Assembly (NCBI GenBank): GCA_035502775.1
Contig: DATJUB010000037.1
Location: forward strand, 1-64,000
Direction: 5' to 3'
DNA: 64,000 bases
Source: 67-14 sp035502775
GTDB lineage: Bacteria > Actinomycetota > Thermoleophilia > Solirubrobacterales > 70-9
This document shows positions 7,668 to 15,516 of this stretch, piece by piece. Position 1 is the first letter of the stretch. Each line of letters opens with the position of its first letter. The notes beneath the pieces are model-generated. The model had not been told where the DNA came from. It ran no database searches and saw only the letters and a list, made by a program, of their open reading frames with translations. The position numbers and the translations under genes are program-made.

Positions 7668-8651
7668 TTAACCGCTCACGAACTGATGGCCGACGACCCG
7701 TTCGGGTTCGACGGTCACCAGCACCGCGCGCAGAATCCCTTCGGCGAACTCGCTGCCGGGATTGATGGCGTAGGTCTTTCCGATATCGACCTTGCCGGGT
7801 GATTCGTGGATATGGCCGTGAAGAGAAAGCAGCGGCTGGCGTTCCATCAGGAACTCCGTCACCGCCTTCGAGCCGACCGGCACGGTCGAGCCCGTGATCG
7901 GCTTGGGCGGCTCGAAGCTCGTGTCCAGCTCGGGCGCGATGTCCAACGAGCTGCCGTAGGGCGGCACGTGGATGTTGGCCACCACCCTGCCGAAATCCTC
8001 GACCTGGTCGGCCAGCGCGGCCAGCTCTTCGGCCAGCCGCTCCTCGGAGACGTCCCGCGGGCATTGCCATGGGGTCTCGTTGGCGAGACCGATCGAGAGC
8101 AGGGTCCAGTCGTCGAGCAGGGGCAGGACCGCACCGTCGGCTCCCTTGACCCAGGTCCGCTCGAGCGCGTTCAGCTCGTCGAGCGCCCAGGGGTCGTCGT
8201 TGCCGGCGATCACGTAGGCGGGCAGTTCGAGTTCGGCGCATCGTTCCTCGAGGCGATCGAGCCATTGGCTCCAGCGCTCCATCATCAGGTCCTCGAAGAC
8301 GCGGTCCTTGAACTCCTCGTCGACCCGCAGCCGTTCGAGCCCTTCGGTGTCCACCCGGTACGGGTAGAAGCCGAGCTGGTTGGCCCGTGCCTCGTACTGC
8401 TCGATCTCCTCGAGCGGCACGTCGTGCTCCTCGCCCATCCACCGGATCCGGGCCCGGCCCCCGGTCACGAGGACCGGGAGCAGGCCTTTGCCGGCGACGT
8501 CTCCGCCGAGGATCAGCGCGTCGGGGCTCCAGAGATCGAGCACCTTCAGCAACTTGGCGAAGGTGTACTCACTGCCGTGGAGGTCGGTGGCGAACAGGAG
8601 CCTCTTCCTGTCCGCCTTCGACTTTCCGCCCTTATTTCCGAAGAGACCCAT
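7668..8651 (-). CDS. Calcineurin-like metallophosphoesterase
   Basis: 327 residues with the ordered metallophosphoesterase motifs ATDLHGSE, GGDVAG, AGNDDPW, ANIHVPP and HGHIHES, followed by NPGSE near the C-terminus. All metal-binding positions are present, so it should be an active phosphodiesterase or phosphatase; substrate unknown. There is a basic N-terminal stretch (GNKGGKSKADRK) and no signal peptide. The gene starts 3 bp after the permease stop and ends 30 bp before M24 copy B, so it belongs to the same transcript. A smaller unrelated member of the family is at 34097-34693. Confidence 0.9.
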   Translation of the reverse strand: MGLFGNKGGKSKADRKRLLFATDLHGSEYTFAKLLKVLDLWSPDALILGGDVAGKGLLPVLVTGGRARIRWMGEEHDVPLEEIEQYEARANQLGFYPYRVDTEGLERLRVDEEFKDRVFEDLMMERWSQWLDRLEERCAELELPAYVIAGNDDPWALDELNALERTWVKGADGAVLPLLDDWTLLSIGLANETPWQCPRDVSEERLAEELAALADQVEDFGRVVANIHVPPYGSSLDIAPELDTSFEPPKPITGSTVPVGSKAVTEFLMERQPLLSLHGHIHESPGKVDIGKTYAINPGSEFAEGILRAVLVTVEPERVVGHQFVSG

Positions 8652-8654
8652 CGA

Positions 8655-10307
8655 TCACTCCGGCGGGATCTCTTTGAAGGTGAGATCGATGTCGATCCCC
8701 CGGTTCTTCTGCCAGGCCCGGTACGCGAAGAACCAGACCGCCGAGATGATCAGGCTGACCAGCAGCAGGGTCCGGGCCCAGCCGGTGGTGAAGCCGAGCT
8801 CGGGCACGAACAGGTTGGCGACGGTCACCCCGCCCGCGGCGAGGAACGTCAACGCGCCCGCGATCGCGATCAGGGGCAGCCCGAGGATCCGGTGCTTCGC
8901 CACGGGTGAGACGTCGTAGACGTGCTTGGCCCGGTGGGCGAAGAAGACGGCCGCCAGCCCGGTGACCGCGATCACCCCGACGCTGGTGAACGCGCCGCCG
9001 AGCACGATCGTCGTCTGCGCCTCTTCGTCGAAGCGGAACAGGACGTTGATGCCGACCGCGATCACGAAGTAGAAGATGGCCGCGTTGACCGGCGCGTGGA
9101 AGCGCTGGGACACCTTCGAGAACCAGTCCGGCAGGGTGCGGTCCATGCCCATCGCGCTGAGCACGCGGGTCATGTTCATGAAGACGCAGTTGGCGAAGTA
9201 GAAGCCGACCGCGATGAACCCGACCGAGAGCATTATCGAGACGATCGGGCTGGTGGTCATCATCATCACCAGGCTGGGAATCGAGGATCCCGCGGCGACC
9301 CCGACTCCGCCCTCCGCTCCGGCCGCGTTGGCGTAGGCGTACATGAAGTCGCCTCCGACCATCTGCTGGAACAGGAAGGTCGGCAGCACCCAGGCGAACA
9401 GGCCGACGATCAGTCCGCCGACCGCGAAGGCCTTGAAGAGCTTGCCGAAGTTGTTGGCCTGCTTGGTCTCACCGAGCAGGCCCTGGGCGCCGAACACGAC
9501 GTACCAGATCAGCCCGGTCACGGAAAGGAAGAGCACCGTGTACTTGAGCGAGAAACCCGGATCGGAGATCGCCGCCGAGGAGGCGAAGTCCTGGACCTTG
9601 GCCGAGGCGTCGGTGATGCCGAGCGCCTTCTCGTGGAAAGCGTCGAACTTGGCGAAGAACGAGTCCTCGGAGCGCAGCATCAGCACCAGCAGGGTGATGT
9701 TCGAGATGATGATCGCCGGCACGATGAACCAGCGCTGGATCTTGCGGTAGGTGCCGACGCCGCGCACGGTGGTGAGGAACGCGAGGCTGACCAGGACCAG
9801 CGTGGTGACCAGCAGGCCGTTGGGCGAGCCGAACCAGTTCGCGGCGTCGATCAGCGCGGTCGAGTCCCAGGTGAGCCCGAGGTTGTAGAGCAGCGGCTGC
9901 AGGCCGAGCTGGCTGACCACGATGCCGCCGACGGTCGTGAAGGTGAGCCACATGAAGACTTCCCAGGCGAAGGTGAAGGTGAAGCCGATCGCCGGATGGA
10001 GTGCCCGGGATTGGTAGAGGTAGTCACCTCCCATGCGTGGCATCGCCGATCCGAATCCGGCGTAGACCACGAATACGGGGATCATGATGACCATCGCGAT
10101 CAGCGCCGAGATCGGCACGCTGACGCCGGGCATGAAGAGCTGTGGCACCGGGAAGACGTAGACCAGGCCGAACAGCGCTCCCGCCGCCAAGATTCCGTAC
10201 CAGGTCATGTCGACGATCGAAAGCTGTCTCACCAGCCCCGACGAACGCCGAGAGAAAACGCCGAGGGAGGCCGAATCCGGTCCCGGTGGCGTTGGCTTAT
10301 CTGACAT
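8655..10307 (-). CDS. APC-superfamily amino acid/polyamine permease
   Basis: 550 residues, mostly hydrophobic, with about 12-14 membrane helices. The N-terminal helix region SIVDMTWYGILAAGALFG and the block YAGFGSAMPRMGGDYLYQSR are typical of amino acid-polyamine-organocation permeases. ATG at 10307 is chosen because GGAGG lies a few bases upstream; a GTG one codon earlier is too close to it. It is the first gene of the leftward operon (permease, phosphoesterase, M24 B, nitrilase-like, deacetylase, PotD-like), and a LacI-type operator lies 34 bp upstream. Likely brings in the amine compound processed by the operon. Substrate is inferred. Confidence 0.92.
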   Translation of the reverse strand: MSDKPTPPGPDSASLGVFSRRSSGLVRQLSIVDMTWYGILAAGALFGLVYVFPVPQLFMPGVSVPISALIAMVIMIPVFVVYAGFGSAMPRMGGDYLYQSRALHPAIGFTFTFAWEVFMWLTFTTVGGIVVSQLGLQPLLYNLGLTWDSTALIDAANWFGSPNGLLVTTLVLVSLAFLTTVRGVGTYRKIQRWFIVPAIIISNITLLVLMLRSEDSFFAKFDAFHEKALGITDASAKVQDFASSAAISDPGFSLKYTVLFLSVTGLIWYVVFGAQGLLGETKQANNFGKLFKAFAVGGLIVGLFAWVLPTFLFQQMVGGDFMYAYANAAGAEGGVGVAAGSSIPSLVMMMTTSPIVSIMLSVGFIAVGFYFANCVFMNMTRVLSAMGMDRTLPDWFSKVSQRFHAPVNAAIFYFVIAVGINVLFRFDEEAQTTIVLGGAFTSVGVIAVTGLAAVFFAHRAKHVYDVSPVAKHRILGLPLIAIAGALTFLAAGGVTVANLFVPELGFTTGWARTLLLVSLIISAVWFFAYRAWQKNRGIDIDLTFKEIPPE

Positions 10308-10340
10308 CACTCCTCCAGTTCAGTCACACATATTGGACAA

Positions 10341-10358
10341 TGCTAAAACGCTTTGGCA
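10341..10358. promoter_or_regulatory. LacI-family operator, site 2 (permease operon)
   Basis: TGCTAAAACGCTTTGGCA has matching outer TGC/GCA ends and the central CG at 10349-10350. It shares AAAACGCTTTGGCA exactly with site 1. It lies 34 bp upstream of the permease ATG, a position expected to block initiation of the whole leftward operon. Confidence 0.75.
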
Positions 10359-10408
10359 GTCATTGCCGCAATCCCTCCTACCCACGGGAGCCGTTCCCAA
10401 GGCCCCCG

Positions 10409-11182
10409 CTAACGGTCCAGCTCTTCCACCTCTTCATACCAAGAGACTCGAGTGCCGACCTTGGCTCTCATCTTCCATTTCCTGCTCTTCGGAGCACCAT
10501 CGATCTCGTCCCTGAGCGCGGCGATGCGATCCCGCACCGCCCCTTCCGAAGTCTGGTCCATCTTCTCGGCGGCGACCGCCTCGACCCGCTCGAGATTGCG
10601 GGTGGCCGTGTAGTGAAATCCCCAGTCCCGGCTGAGCAGCCCCGCCACCCGCGCGGAATCGATGCCGGCGCCGTTGAGGCTGGCCGGATTGGCCAGCAGC
10701 AGGAAGGCGATGTCGGTCAGATCCTTCCCGGTCGTCTCGACGATCTGCAGTTTCTGCAGCAGCAGCTCGGTCGAGGAGAGCGCGACGCCGCCCCGGCCGA
10801 ACTCCTCGCCGGGCAGGTCGAACTTGTGACATGCCGGGGGCAGGCCGAGGAAGACATCGATGTCGACAACCGGCCGGCCGCCCTCGTCTAGCTCGAAGTA
10901 CTGGTGGCGCTCGTCTCCCCGCCACGCGATCAGCCGCTCGTCGGGGGCGTATCCCCGGGCGACGAAGACCGCCTTGATCTCGTCCGAAGAGGTTCCCTGC
11001 GGAGCGACCAGATCGAGATCCTTCGGTTCTTCCCGGACCCGTTCGTAGGCCGGCCGCAACTCGTCGGGCAGCCTCTCCCAGATCGCGACTCCCCCGACCG
11101 AGCGCATCTGCACCCCCTTGGTCCGTCCATCTTCGACCAGTTCGGTTGCCCTGCGTGCTAGGTCACGGAATTCGGCTGCCAT
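10409..11182 (-). CDS. Nucleotidyltransferase-fold protein (AbiEii/MNT-like)
   Basis: 257 residues. SVGGVAIWERLPD followed by KDLDLVAP and then VVDIDVFLG resembles the glycine turn and acidic metal-binding pattern of minimal and AbiEii-type nucleotidyltransferases, and the middle section (SSTELLLQKLQIVETTGKDL) fits the helical part where such proteins carry a D-x-x-D-x-x-x-L block. The exact enzymatic role is unknown. The gene stands alone, and a perfect copy of the LacI operator core lies 50 bp upstream, which ties it to the amine regulon. A toxin or antitoxin role, as for AbiEii, is possible but no partner gene is adjacent. Confidence 0.7.
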   Translation of the reverse strand: MAAEFRDLARRATELVEDGRTKGVQMRSVGGVAIWERLPDELRPAYERVREEPKDLDLVAPQGTSSDEIKAVFVARGYAPDERLIAWRGDERHQYFELDEGGRPVVDIDVFLGLPPACHKFDLPGEEFGRGGVALSSTELLLQKLQIVETTGKDLTDIAFLLLANPASLNGAGIDSARVAGLLSRDWGFHYTATRNLERVEAVAAEKMDQTSEGAVRDRIAALRDEIDGAPKSRKWKMRAKVGTRVSWYEEVEELDR

Positions 11183-11231
11183 GTCTCACATTCAGTCGTT
11201 TTCTCTCGCTCCACCCGGTGCTTCAAAGCGG

Positions 11232-11249
11232 CACCAAAGCGCTTTGGCA
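11232..11249. promoter_or_regulatory. LacI-family operator, site 3 (nucleotidyltransferase gene)
   Basis: CACCAAAGCGCTTTGGCA contains CCAAAGCGCTTTGG (11234-11247), a perfect 14-bp palindrome centred on CG at 11240-11241. It is the most symmetrical of the three sites. It lies 50 bp before the start of the leftward nucleotidyltransferase gene. A second small palindrome, GTGACGACGTCAC, is about 16 bp further upstream. Confidence 0.75.
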
Positions 11250-11290
11250 ATTAAGTTAGCGAATGTGACGACGTCACGCAAGGGAAATTT

Positions 11291-12148
11291 TCAGGGGTCG
11301 CTGCCGCCGCTCGGAAGACGGAACCCCGAGAGGAGACGTTTTTCGCTCTCCCCCTTGACCTCAGCCAAAACTTCGACATGGTCCGCGAGCGGTGTGTCGC
11401 GGATCTTGGTGGCCAGAAGGTCATCCACCTGGAAGATGCCGGCCGAGTTGTTCAGCTCGATCTCGATCCGCACGGCCCGGTTTTCCCCGGCCGAAATGTG
11501 GACCTGGTCGATCGCCGCCGCCGAGATCGAGTGGATGCCCTCCTGGCCCGCCTCGAGGGGAATCCGGGTGCGTCCCTCGGCCATGTCGAGCGCGTCCGCG
11601 ACCCGCACGATCCCGGCCTCGACCGTGTACGGCTGACCGCGCCGGCGGTGACCGATGATCGCGTGCAGGATCTCCGCCGTCACGATCGAGCGCTCCGGCT
11701 CATCGTAGATCCCGGCGAGCAGGCGCTGAAGCGCGTCCCGGGCGAGAAAGAGGCTGTACGCCTCGTGATCCGCCCGGTGGATCGACATGCCGACGTCATG
11801 CAGCAGGGCGCCCCCGGCGATCACGACCTCGGCATCCCGCTTGGTCATGCCGTGGTCGGTCACCATCGCCGGCTCGACCCCGCCCTTGTCGAGCAGGCGG
11901 GAAAGGCGCAGCGCGATGTTGAGGACGATCTGCATGTGAACCCACGAGTGATCGGACATGCCCAGACGCTCCGCGTGGACCTGAGCCATGTACCACCAGG
12001 TGCGCACCTGCTCGTCCCGGTTCACGGCCTCGAGGAAACTCTCCAGCCGGCGGTTGCCCCTGGTCGGTGCCTTGACCTCCGTGCTCAGGATGCCGGCACG
12101 GGTCTGCCGCTCGATCGCGGCCGGCGGCTTTCCGGAATCCGGACTCAC
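11291..12148 (-). CDS. HD-domain phosphohydrolase-like protein
   Basis: 285 residues. The HD-domain metal motifs are visible in order: SDHSWVHMQ (about 70-78), LHDVGMSIHRADH, then HAIIGHR and VRVADALDMAEGRTR. It should bind two metals and hydrolyse a phosphoester, possibly a nucleotide. The GTG start at 12148 overlaps the stop of the Ppx-like gene as GTGA, so the two are translationally coupled. In actinobacteria HD proteins of this type often accompany Ppx/GppA genes; E. coli GppA/Ppx carry an HD-like domain within one chain, so the pair may act as a split enzyme. The C-terminal 90 residues form a separate beta-rich region. Confidence 0.85.
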   Translation of the reverse strand: MSPDSGKPPAAIERQTRAGILSTEVKAPTRGNRRLESFLEAVNRDEQVRTWWYMAQVHAERLGMSDHSWVHMQIVLNIALRLSRLLDKGGVEPAMVTDHGMTKRDAEVVIAGGALLHDVGMSIHRADHEAYSLFLARDALQRLLAGIYDEPERSIVTAEILHAIIGHRRRGQPYTVEAGIVRVADALDMAEGRTRIPLEAGQEGIHSISAAAIDQVHISAGENRAVRIEIELNNSAGIFQVDDLLATKIRDTPLADHVEVLAEVKGESEKRLLSGFRLPSGGSDP

Positions 12149-13014
12149 AGCGCCCGCTCCCCGGCGGGTGATGCCTGAACCCGCTCCAGCCAGCGCCTGC
12201 CCGCCGCCGAGTCACAGCCCACCGGCTTCACCGGCAGCCCGAAGACGTCGGCCAAGGCGGCATGCCCGACGATCGTCCCCGGAAGCAGCCTGGAATCCGC
12301 CGGCTCGACGCCGAACCAGGCGGCGAGATCATCGCTCGTCTGGCCGAGAATCGAGTCGAGCCCGCGCCGCGCGTCCTCGTGGGTGACCGAGTTGCCACAG
12401 AGGCGCTCGATCACCGGAGAGAACCTGGAAACGGCCATCAGGCGATCCATCTCCGGCGGTGCCAGCGAAGCGATCTTGCGCGAGGCCCCGGTGATCGCGG
12501 CCTCGATCTGGTTGGGCCGGGGCGGATCCGAAAACCGGGCCCGATCGGTGATGCTGGCGGCGCCGACCGGCCGTGTGCCCACCCATCGGGGCTGCCGCGC
12601 GGGCTCACCCACCGCCAGCCCGATCGCGGACTCGCCGATCAGGGCGATCCCGATCGCGCCGTCGAGGTCGTCCTGTCGCGGCCTCGTGGCGGCCATGAAA
12701 CAGGCGGCGGCCCGTTCGCGGTCGGCCGGCATGCGGATCGCTCCGGCTCCGACCCCTCCGCAGACCCGATCGAGCAGGCGGACCAGGCGGGTTCCGCGAA
12801 GCTCCGGCTCGGCCAGTACCTCGATCCGCTCGGCTCCGAGCTCACGCGCGGCCTCGATCTCAGCCATCAACAGGGCGGTCAGACGCTCCAGGTTGGCCAG
12901 CTTCGCGCTCACCGCGTGGACCCGTTCCAGCATGCGGAACGAATCACCGGCCGTCACGTCGACGACACTCAGGCGGGTCGAGCGGGTCGATATTTCGATG
13001 GCCCCCAGAATCAA
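12145..13014 (-). CDS. Ppx/GppA-like ASKHA-fold protein, degenerate
   Basis: 289 residues with a TTG start at 13014; GAGGA lies about 11 nt upstream. The N-terminus AIEISTRSTRLSVVD corresponds to the phosphate-1 loop of Ppx/GppA (usually AIDIGTNSxRL), with Asp replaced by Glu and the Gly lost. The phosphate-2 loop, normally DIGGGSTE, reads ALIGESAIG. Both phosphate-binding loops are altered, so exopolyphosphatase activity is doubtful; it could be a regulatory partner for the coupled HD protein. Length is close to the two-domain actinobacterial Ppx. Fold assignment moderate. Confidence 0.7.
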   Translation of the reverse strand: MILGAIEISTRSTRLSVVDVTAGDSFRMLERVHAVSAKLANLERLTALLMAEIEAARELGAERIEVLAEPELRGTRLVRLLDRVCGGVGAGAIRMPADRERAAACFMAATRPRQDDLDGAIGIALIGESAIGLAVGEPARQPRWVGTRPVGAASITDRARFSDPPRPNQIEAAITGASRKIASLAPPEMDRLMAVSRFSPVIERLCGNSVTHEDARRGLDSILGQTSDDLAAWFGVEPADSRLLPGTIVGHAALADVFGLPVKPVGCDSAAGRRWLERVQASPAGERAL

Positions 13015-13078
13015 GTCGGGATCATCCTCGCAGCTTTGGGACGGCCGGTTTTGTACAGACCGTGAAGAAAGAGCGATT

Positions 13079-13603
13079 TCAGGAACCGCAGACGGGCCAC
13101 TGGCCCGGACCCGATCTCTCGTAGAGCAGAGCCGCCCGGAAATCCTGTTCGGCCTCGGGCGCGTCGGACGGCAGCCCCTCGCCGCCGACCGATTTCCAGG
13201 TGTCGGGACTGAACTGATACTTCCCGTGGTAGAGGCCGTCCGAGGAGACGATCCTGGGATCTCCCCCCGATTCGCAGGAGGCGATCGATTCGAGCGTCGC
13301 CCGGCTCACCGCGCCGGGCAGATCCCTGAACTCGGCCAGCTGCTTCTTCCGGGCGATGGCCCGGGCATGCGCGTCCGCCGCCCGCTCGGCCAGGACGGCC
13401 GCCTTCCTCAGACGCAGTTCCTCGACCTCGGCCCCGATGTTGGCGACCAGCAGGGTCGAGCTCTCCGACGAGACTACGCTCGCGGGAGCCGAAACCAGCT
13501 CGGTTTTCGGCGCTTCTGGATCCGATTCGCCGAGCACGAGATTGCCGCCCACGAGCAGCAGTGCGATCACGACCAGGCAGGCAACGGATAGCTTGGCGCT
13601 CAA
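13079..13603 (-). CDS. Secreted Rpf/transglycosylase-like cell-wall hydrolase
   Basis: 174 residues. An N-terminal membrane segment/signal sequence (about 5-25) is followed by a helical, probably coiled-coil section (55-95) and a C-terminal resuscitation-promoting-factor type transglycosylase domain: IASCESGGDP with the catalytic Glu, then YHGKYQFSPDTWKSVGG and GPGQWPVC. The two Cys (in SCESGG and WPVC) form the conserved disulfide. Predicted to cleave peptidoglycan glycan strands outside the cell. TTG start at 13603; Shine-Dalgarno weak. Divergent from the lipoate ligase-like gene. Confidence 0.9.
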   Translation of the reverse strand: MSAKLSVACLVVIALLLVGGNLVLGESDPEAPKTELVSAPASVVSSESSTLLVANIGAEVEELRLRKAAVLAERAADAHARAIARKKQLAEFRDLPGAVSRATLESIASCESGGDPRIVSSDGLYHGKYQFSPDTWKSVGGEGLPSDAPEAEQDFRAALLYERSGPGQWPVCGS

Positions 13604-13656
13604 GAATGTGTCCCGGATGAAGGTAAATCGAACATTTGTTAGCAGGCACTCATATC

Positions 13657-14421
13657 ATGCTTACGCCTGATTTCGAGTTGCTGCGCGAGGCTTTCCCCGA
13701 ACGGCCGGAGCTCGGTCCGGCCCTCTCGAGGGTCCTGCTCGACCAGGTGGCGGCCGGTGAGCGGCCCGCCACCGTCCGCCTCAGCCGTCCCGGCAGAGTG
13801 GTCGCCTTCGGTCGGCGGGATTGCCGTGCCGCCGACTATCTCGCGGCCGTCAAGGCCGCCCGCGGAGCCGGTTTCGAAGGCATGGAACGACTCACCGGAG
13901 GACGGGCCGCGGCCTACTCGGAAGGCGCCCTGAGCCTGACCCTCACCATCCCGGACGAGAATCCCGCCGAGCGCACCACCCGGCGATTCGAAGCCGCCGC
14001 CGGACTCGCCCGCGACGCGCTGCGGCAGCTCGGGGTCGATGCCCGGATCGGAGAGGTCCCCGGGGAGTACTGCCCCGGAGATTTCAGTGTGAACGCGGCC
14101 GGCCGCACCAAGCTTGTCGGTATCGGCCAGCGCATGATCAAGGGGGCCGCCCACGTCGGTTTCGTGATCGTCGCCGAGAACGCGGCGCTGATCCGGCGGG
14201 TACTCGAGCCGGTGTACGCGGCACTCGAACTCGAGTGGAACCCGGACACGGTCGGTGCGATCGAAGACGAGACCGAAGGCGCCGGCCTCGCCGAGATGGA
14301 AGCCGCTCTGCTGGAGCGGCTCGGCGCCGCCGGCAGCATGACTCCGGCCGTGCTCGATGCCGCGACACTCGCGCTCGCCGAAGAGGTCGCGCCGCGATAC
14401 CGCTCCCCGGAAACGCGATAG
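13657..14421 (+). CDS. Lipoate-protein ligase A family protein
   Basis: 254 residues of the biotin/lipoate A/B ligase family: SRPGRVVAFGRRD, the glycine-rich MERLTGGRAAAY loop, and the lysine block RTKLVGIGQRMIKGAAHVGF that binds the lipoyl-AMP intermediate. These enzymes attach lipoate or octanoate to E2 and GcvH subunits. ATG at 13657 is chosen; a TTG 21 bp upstream is in frame but has no better ribosome site. The size is smaller than two-domain E. coli LplA, like LipM/LplA catalytic-only forms. It stands apart from lipA or pdh genes here. Confidence 0.88.
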   Translation: MLTPDFELLREAFPERPELGPALSRVLLDQVAAGERPATVRLSRPGRVVAFGRRDCRAADYLAAVKAARGAGFEGMERLTGGRAAAYSEGALSLTLTIPDENPAERTTRRFEAAAGLARDALRQLGVDARIGEVPGEYCPGDFSVNAAGRTKLVGIGQRMIKGAAHVGFVIVAENAALIRRVLEPVYAALELEWNPDTVGAIEDETEGAGLAEMEAALLERLGAAGSMTPAVLDAATLALAEEVAPRYRSPETR

Positions 14422-14455
14422 CCGGCCGGCCCGGAATTGACGGTAGGCTGATTTC

Positions 14456-15439
14456 GTGAGCGGAGACGGAGAGCAGAACGGCGGTCCCCCGCGGGACGAC
14501 GGATCGAAAACGCTGGCCGGCCGCCTCATGTCCGGCGGCACCCGTGGCGCCCAGCGCGTGGCCGGCGTAGCCGGGCTCGACAAGGCGCTGGAGACCGCGA
14601 TCGAGGACGCGATCGTGCGTGCGGTCGAAAGCGAGGCCACCGAACGGGCCGTCGCCCGGATCCTCAACGGTCCGATGATCGAACAGGCGGTGCAGCAGGC
14701 CCTGCGCAGCGAAGCGGTCGAGCAGGCGCTGCTGGAGACCGTGGATTCCGAGATGGTCGACCGGCTCTGGGGCCGGATCCTCGAGAGCGACGAGACCCAG
14801 AAGCTGATCGAACGGATCGCCGAGGCACCCGAGGTCAGGGCCGCGATCGCCTCGCAGGGAATCGGCCTGGTCGGCGACGTCGGCCGCCAGGTGGCCAAGG
14901 TGACCCGCATGCTCGACTTCCTCGGCGAGCGCGTCGCCCGCCGGATCCTGTTCCGCGCGCCGCGAACCGTACCCACCGAGCGGGCCGGGTTCTTCACGCG
15001 GCTGCTGGCCCTCGGGCTCGACGCCCTGATCGTCAACATCAGCCTGATCACGGCGACGGCGCTGCTCTCGATGATCGCGGCCGTCTTCGGCGGCAGCTTC
15101 TCCGACATCCCCAGCGGAGTCCTCGCCCTCGGTGCCGCGACCTGGTTCATCGCCGGCTCGCTCTACCTGTTCACCTTCTGGTCGCTCTCGGGCCAGACTC
15201 CGGGCATGCGATTCCTCGACATCCGGATCGAGCGGGACGGCACCAACCACCTGGGGCCGAGACCGGCCTTTCGGCGGCTGGTCGGGTTCTGGCTGGCCGC
15301 GATCCCCTTCTGCCTGGGCTTTCTCGGCGTACTGGCCAAGCTCGATCGGCGCGGTTTCCACGACCGGCTCGGCGGTACCGCCGTCTACTACGTCGATTCC
15401 GCCGCACCCGACATGCCCCATGAGCGGGCTTCCCTTTGA
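14456..15439 (+). CDS. RDD-domain membrane protein
   Basis: 327 residues starting at GTG 14456. The N-terminal 165 residues are soluble and helical with repeated Glu/Ala-rich segments (ETAIEDAIVRAVESEATER, VEQALLETVDSEMVD). A C-terminal RDD domain follows, with three membrane helices (about 185-205, 220-245, 275-295) and the family features of an Arg/Asp early in the first helix region and GQTPGMRFLDIRI in the middle, then FHDRLGGTAVYYV. RDD proteins include putative Na+/H+ antiporters, but most are uncharacterised. No operon partner; function unknown. Confidence 0.85.
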   Translation: MSGDGEQNGGPPRDDGSKTLAGRLMSGGTRGAQRVAGVAGLDKALETAIEDAIVRAVESEATERAVARILNGPMIEQAVQQALRSEAVEQALLETVDSEMVDRLWGRILESDETQKLIERIAEAPEVRAAIASQGIGLVGDVGRQVAKVTRMLDFLGERVARRILFRAPRTVPTERAGFFTRLLALGLDALIVNISLITATALLSMIAAVFGGSFSDIPSGVLALGAATWFIAGSLYLFTFWSLSGQTPGMRFLDIRIERDGTNHLGPRPAFRRLVGFWLAAIPFCLGFLGVLAKLDRRGFHDRLGGTAVYYVDSAAPDMPHERASL

Positions 15440-15516
15440 TCCGCCCCGTTCGCTAGCGTTAGGATCAAGACTCGCCACGGGAGGCGTGGAGGGTTAATTA
15501 ATTGGGAGGAATCATC

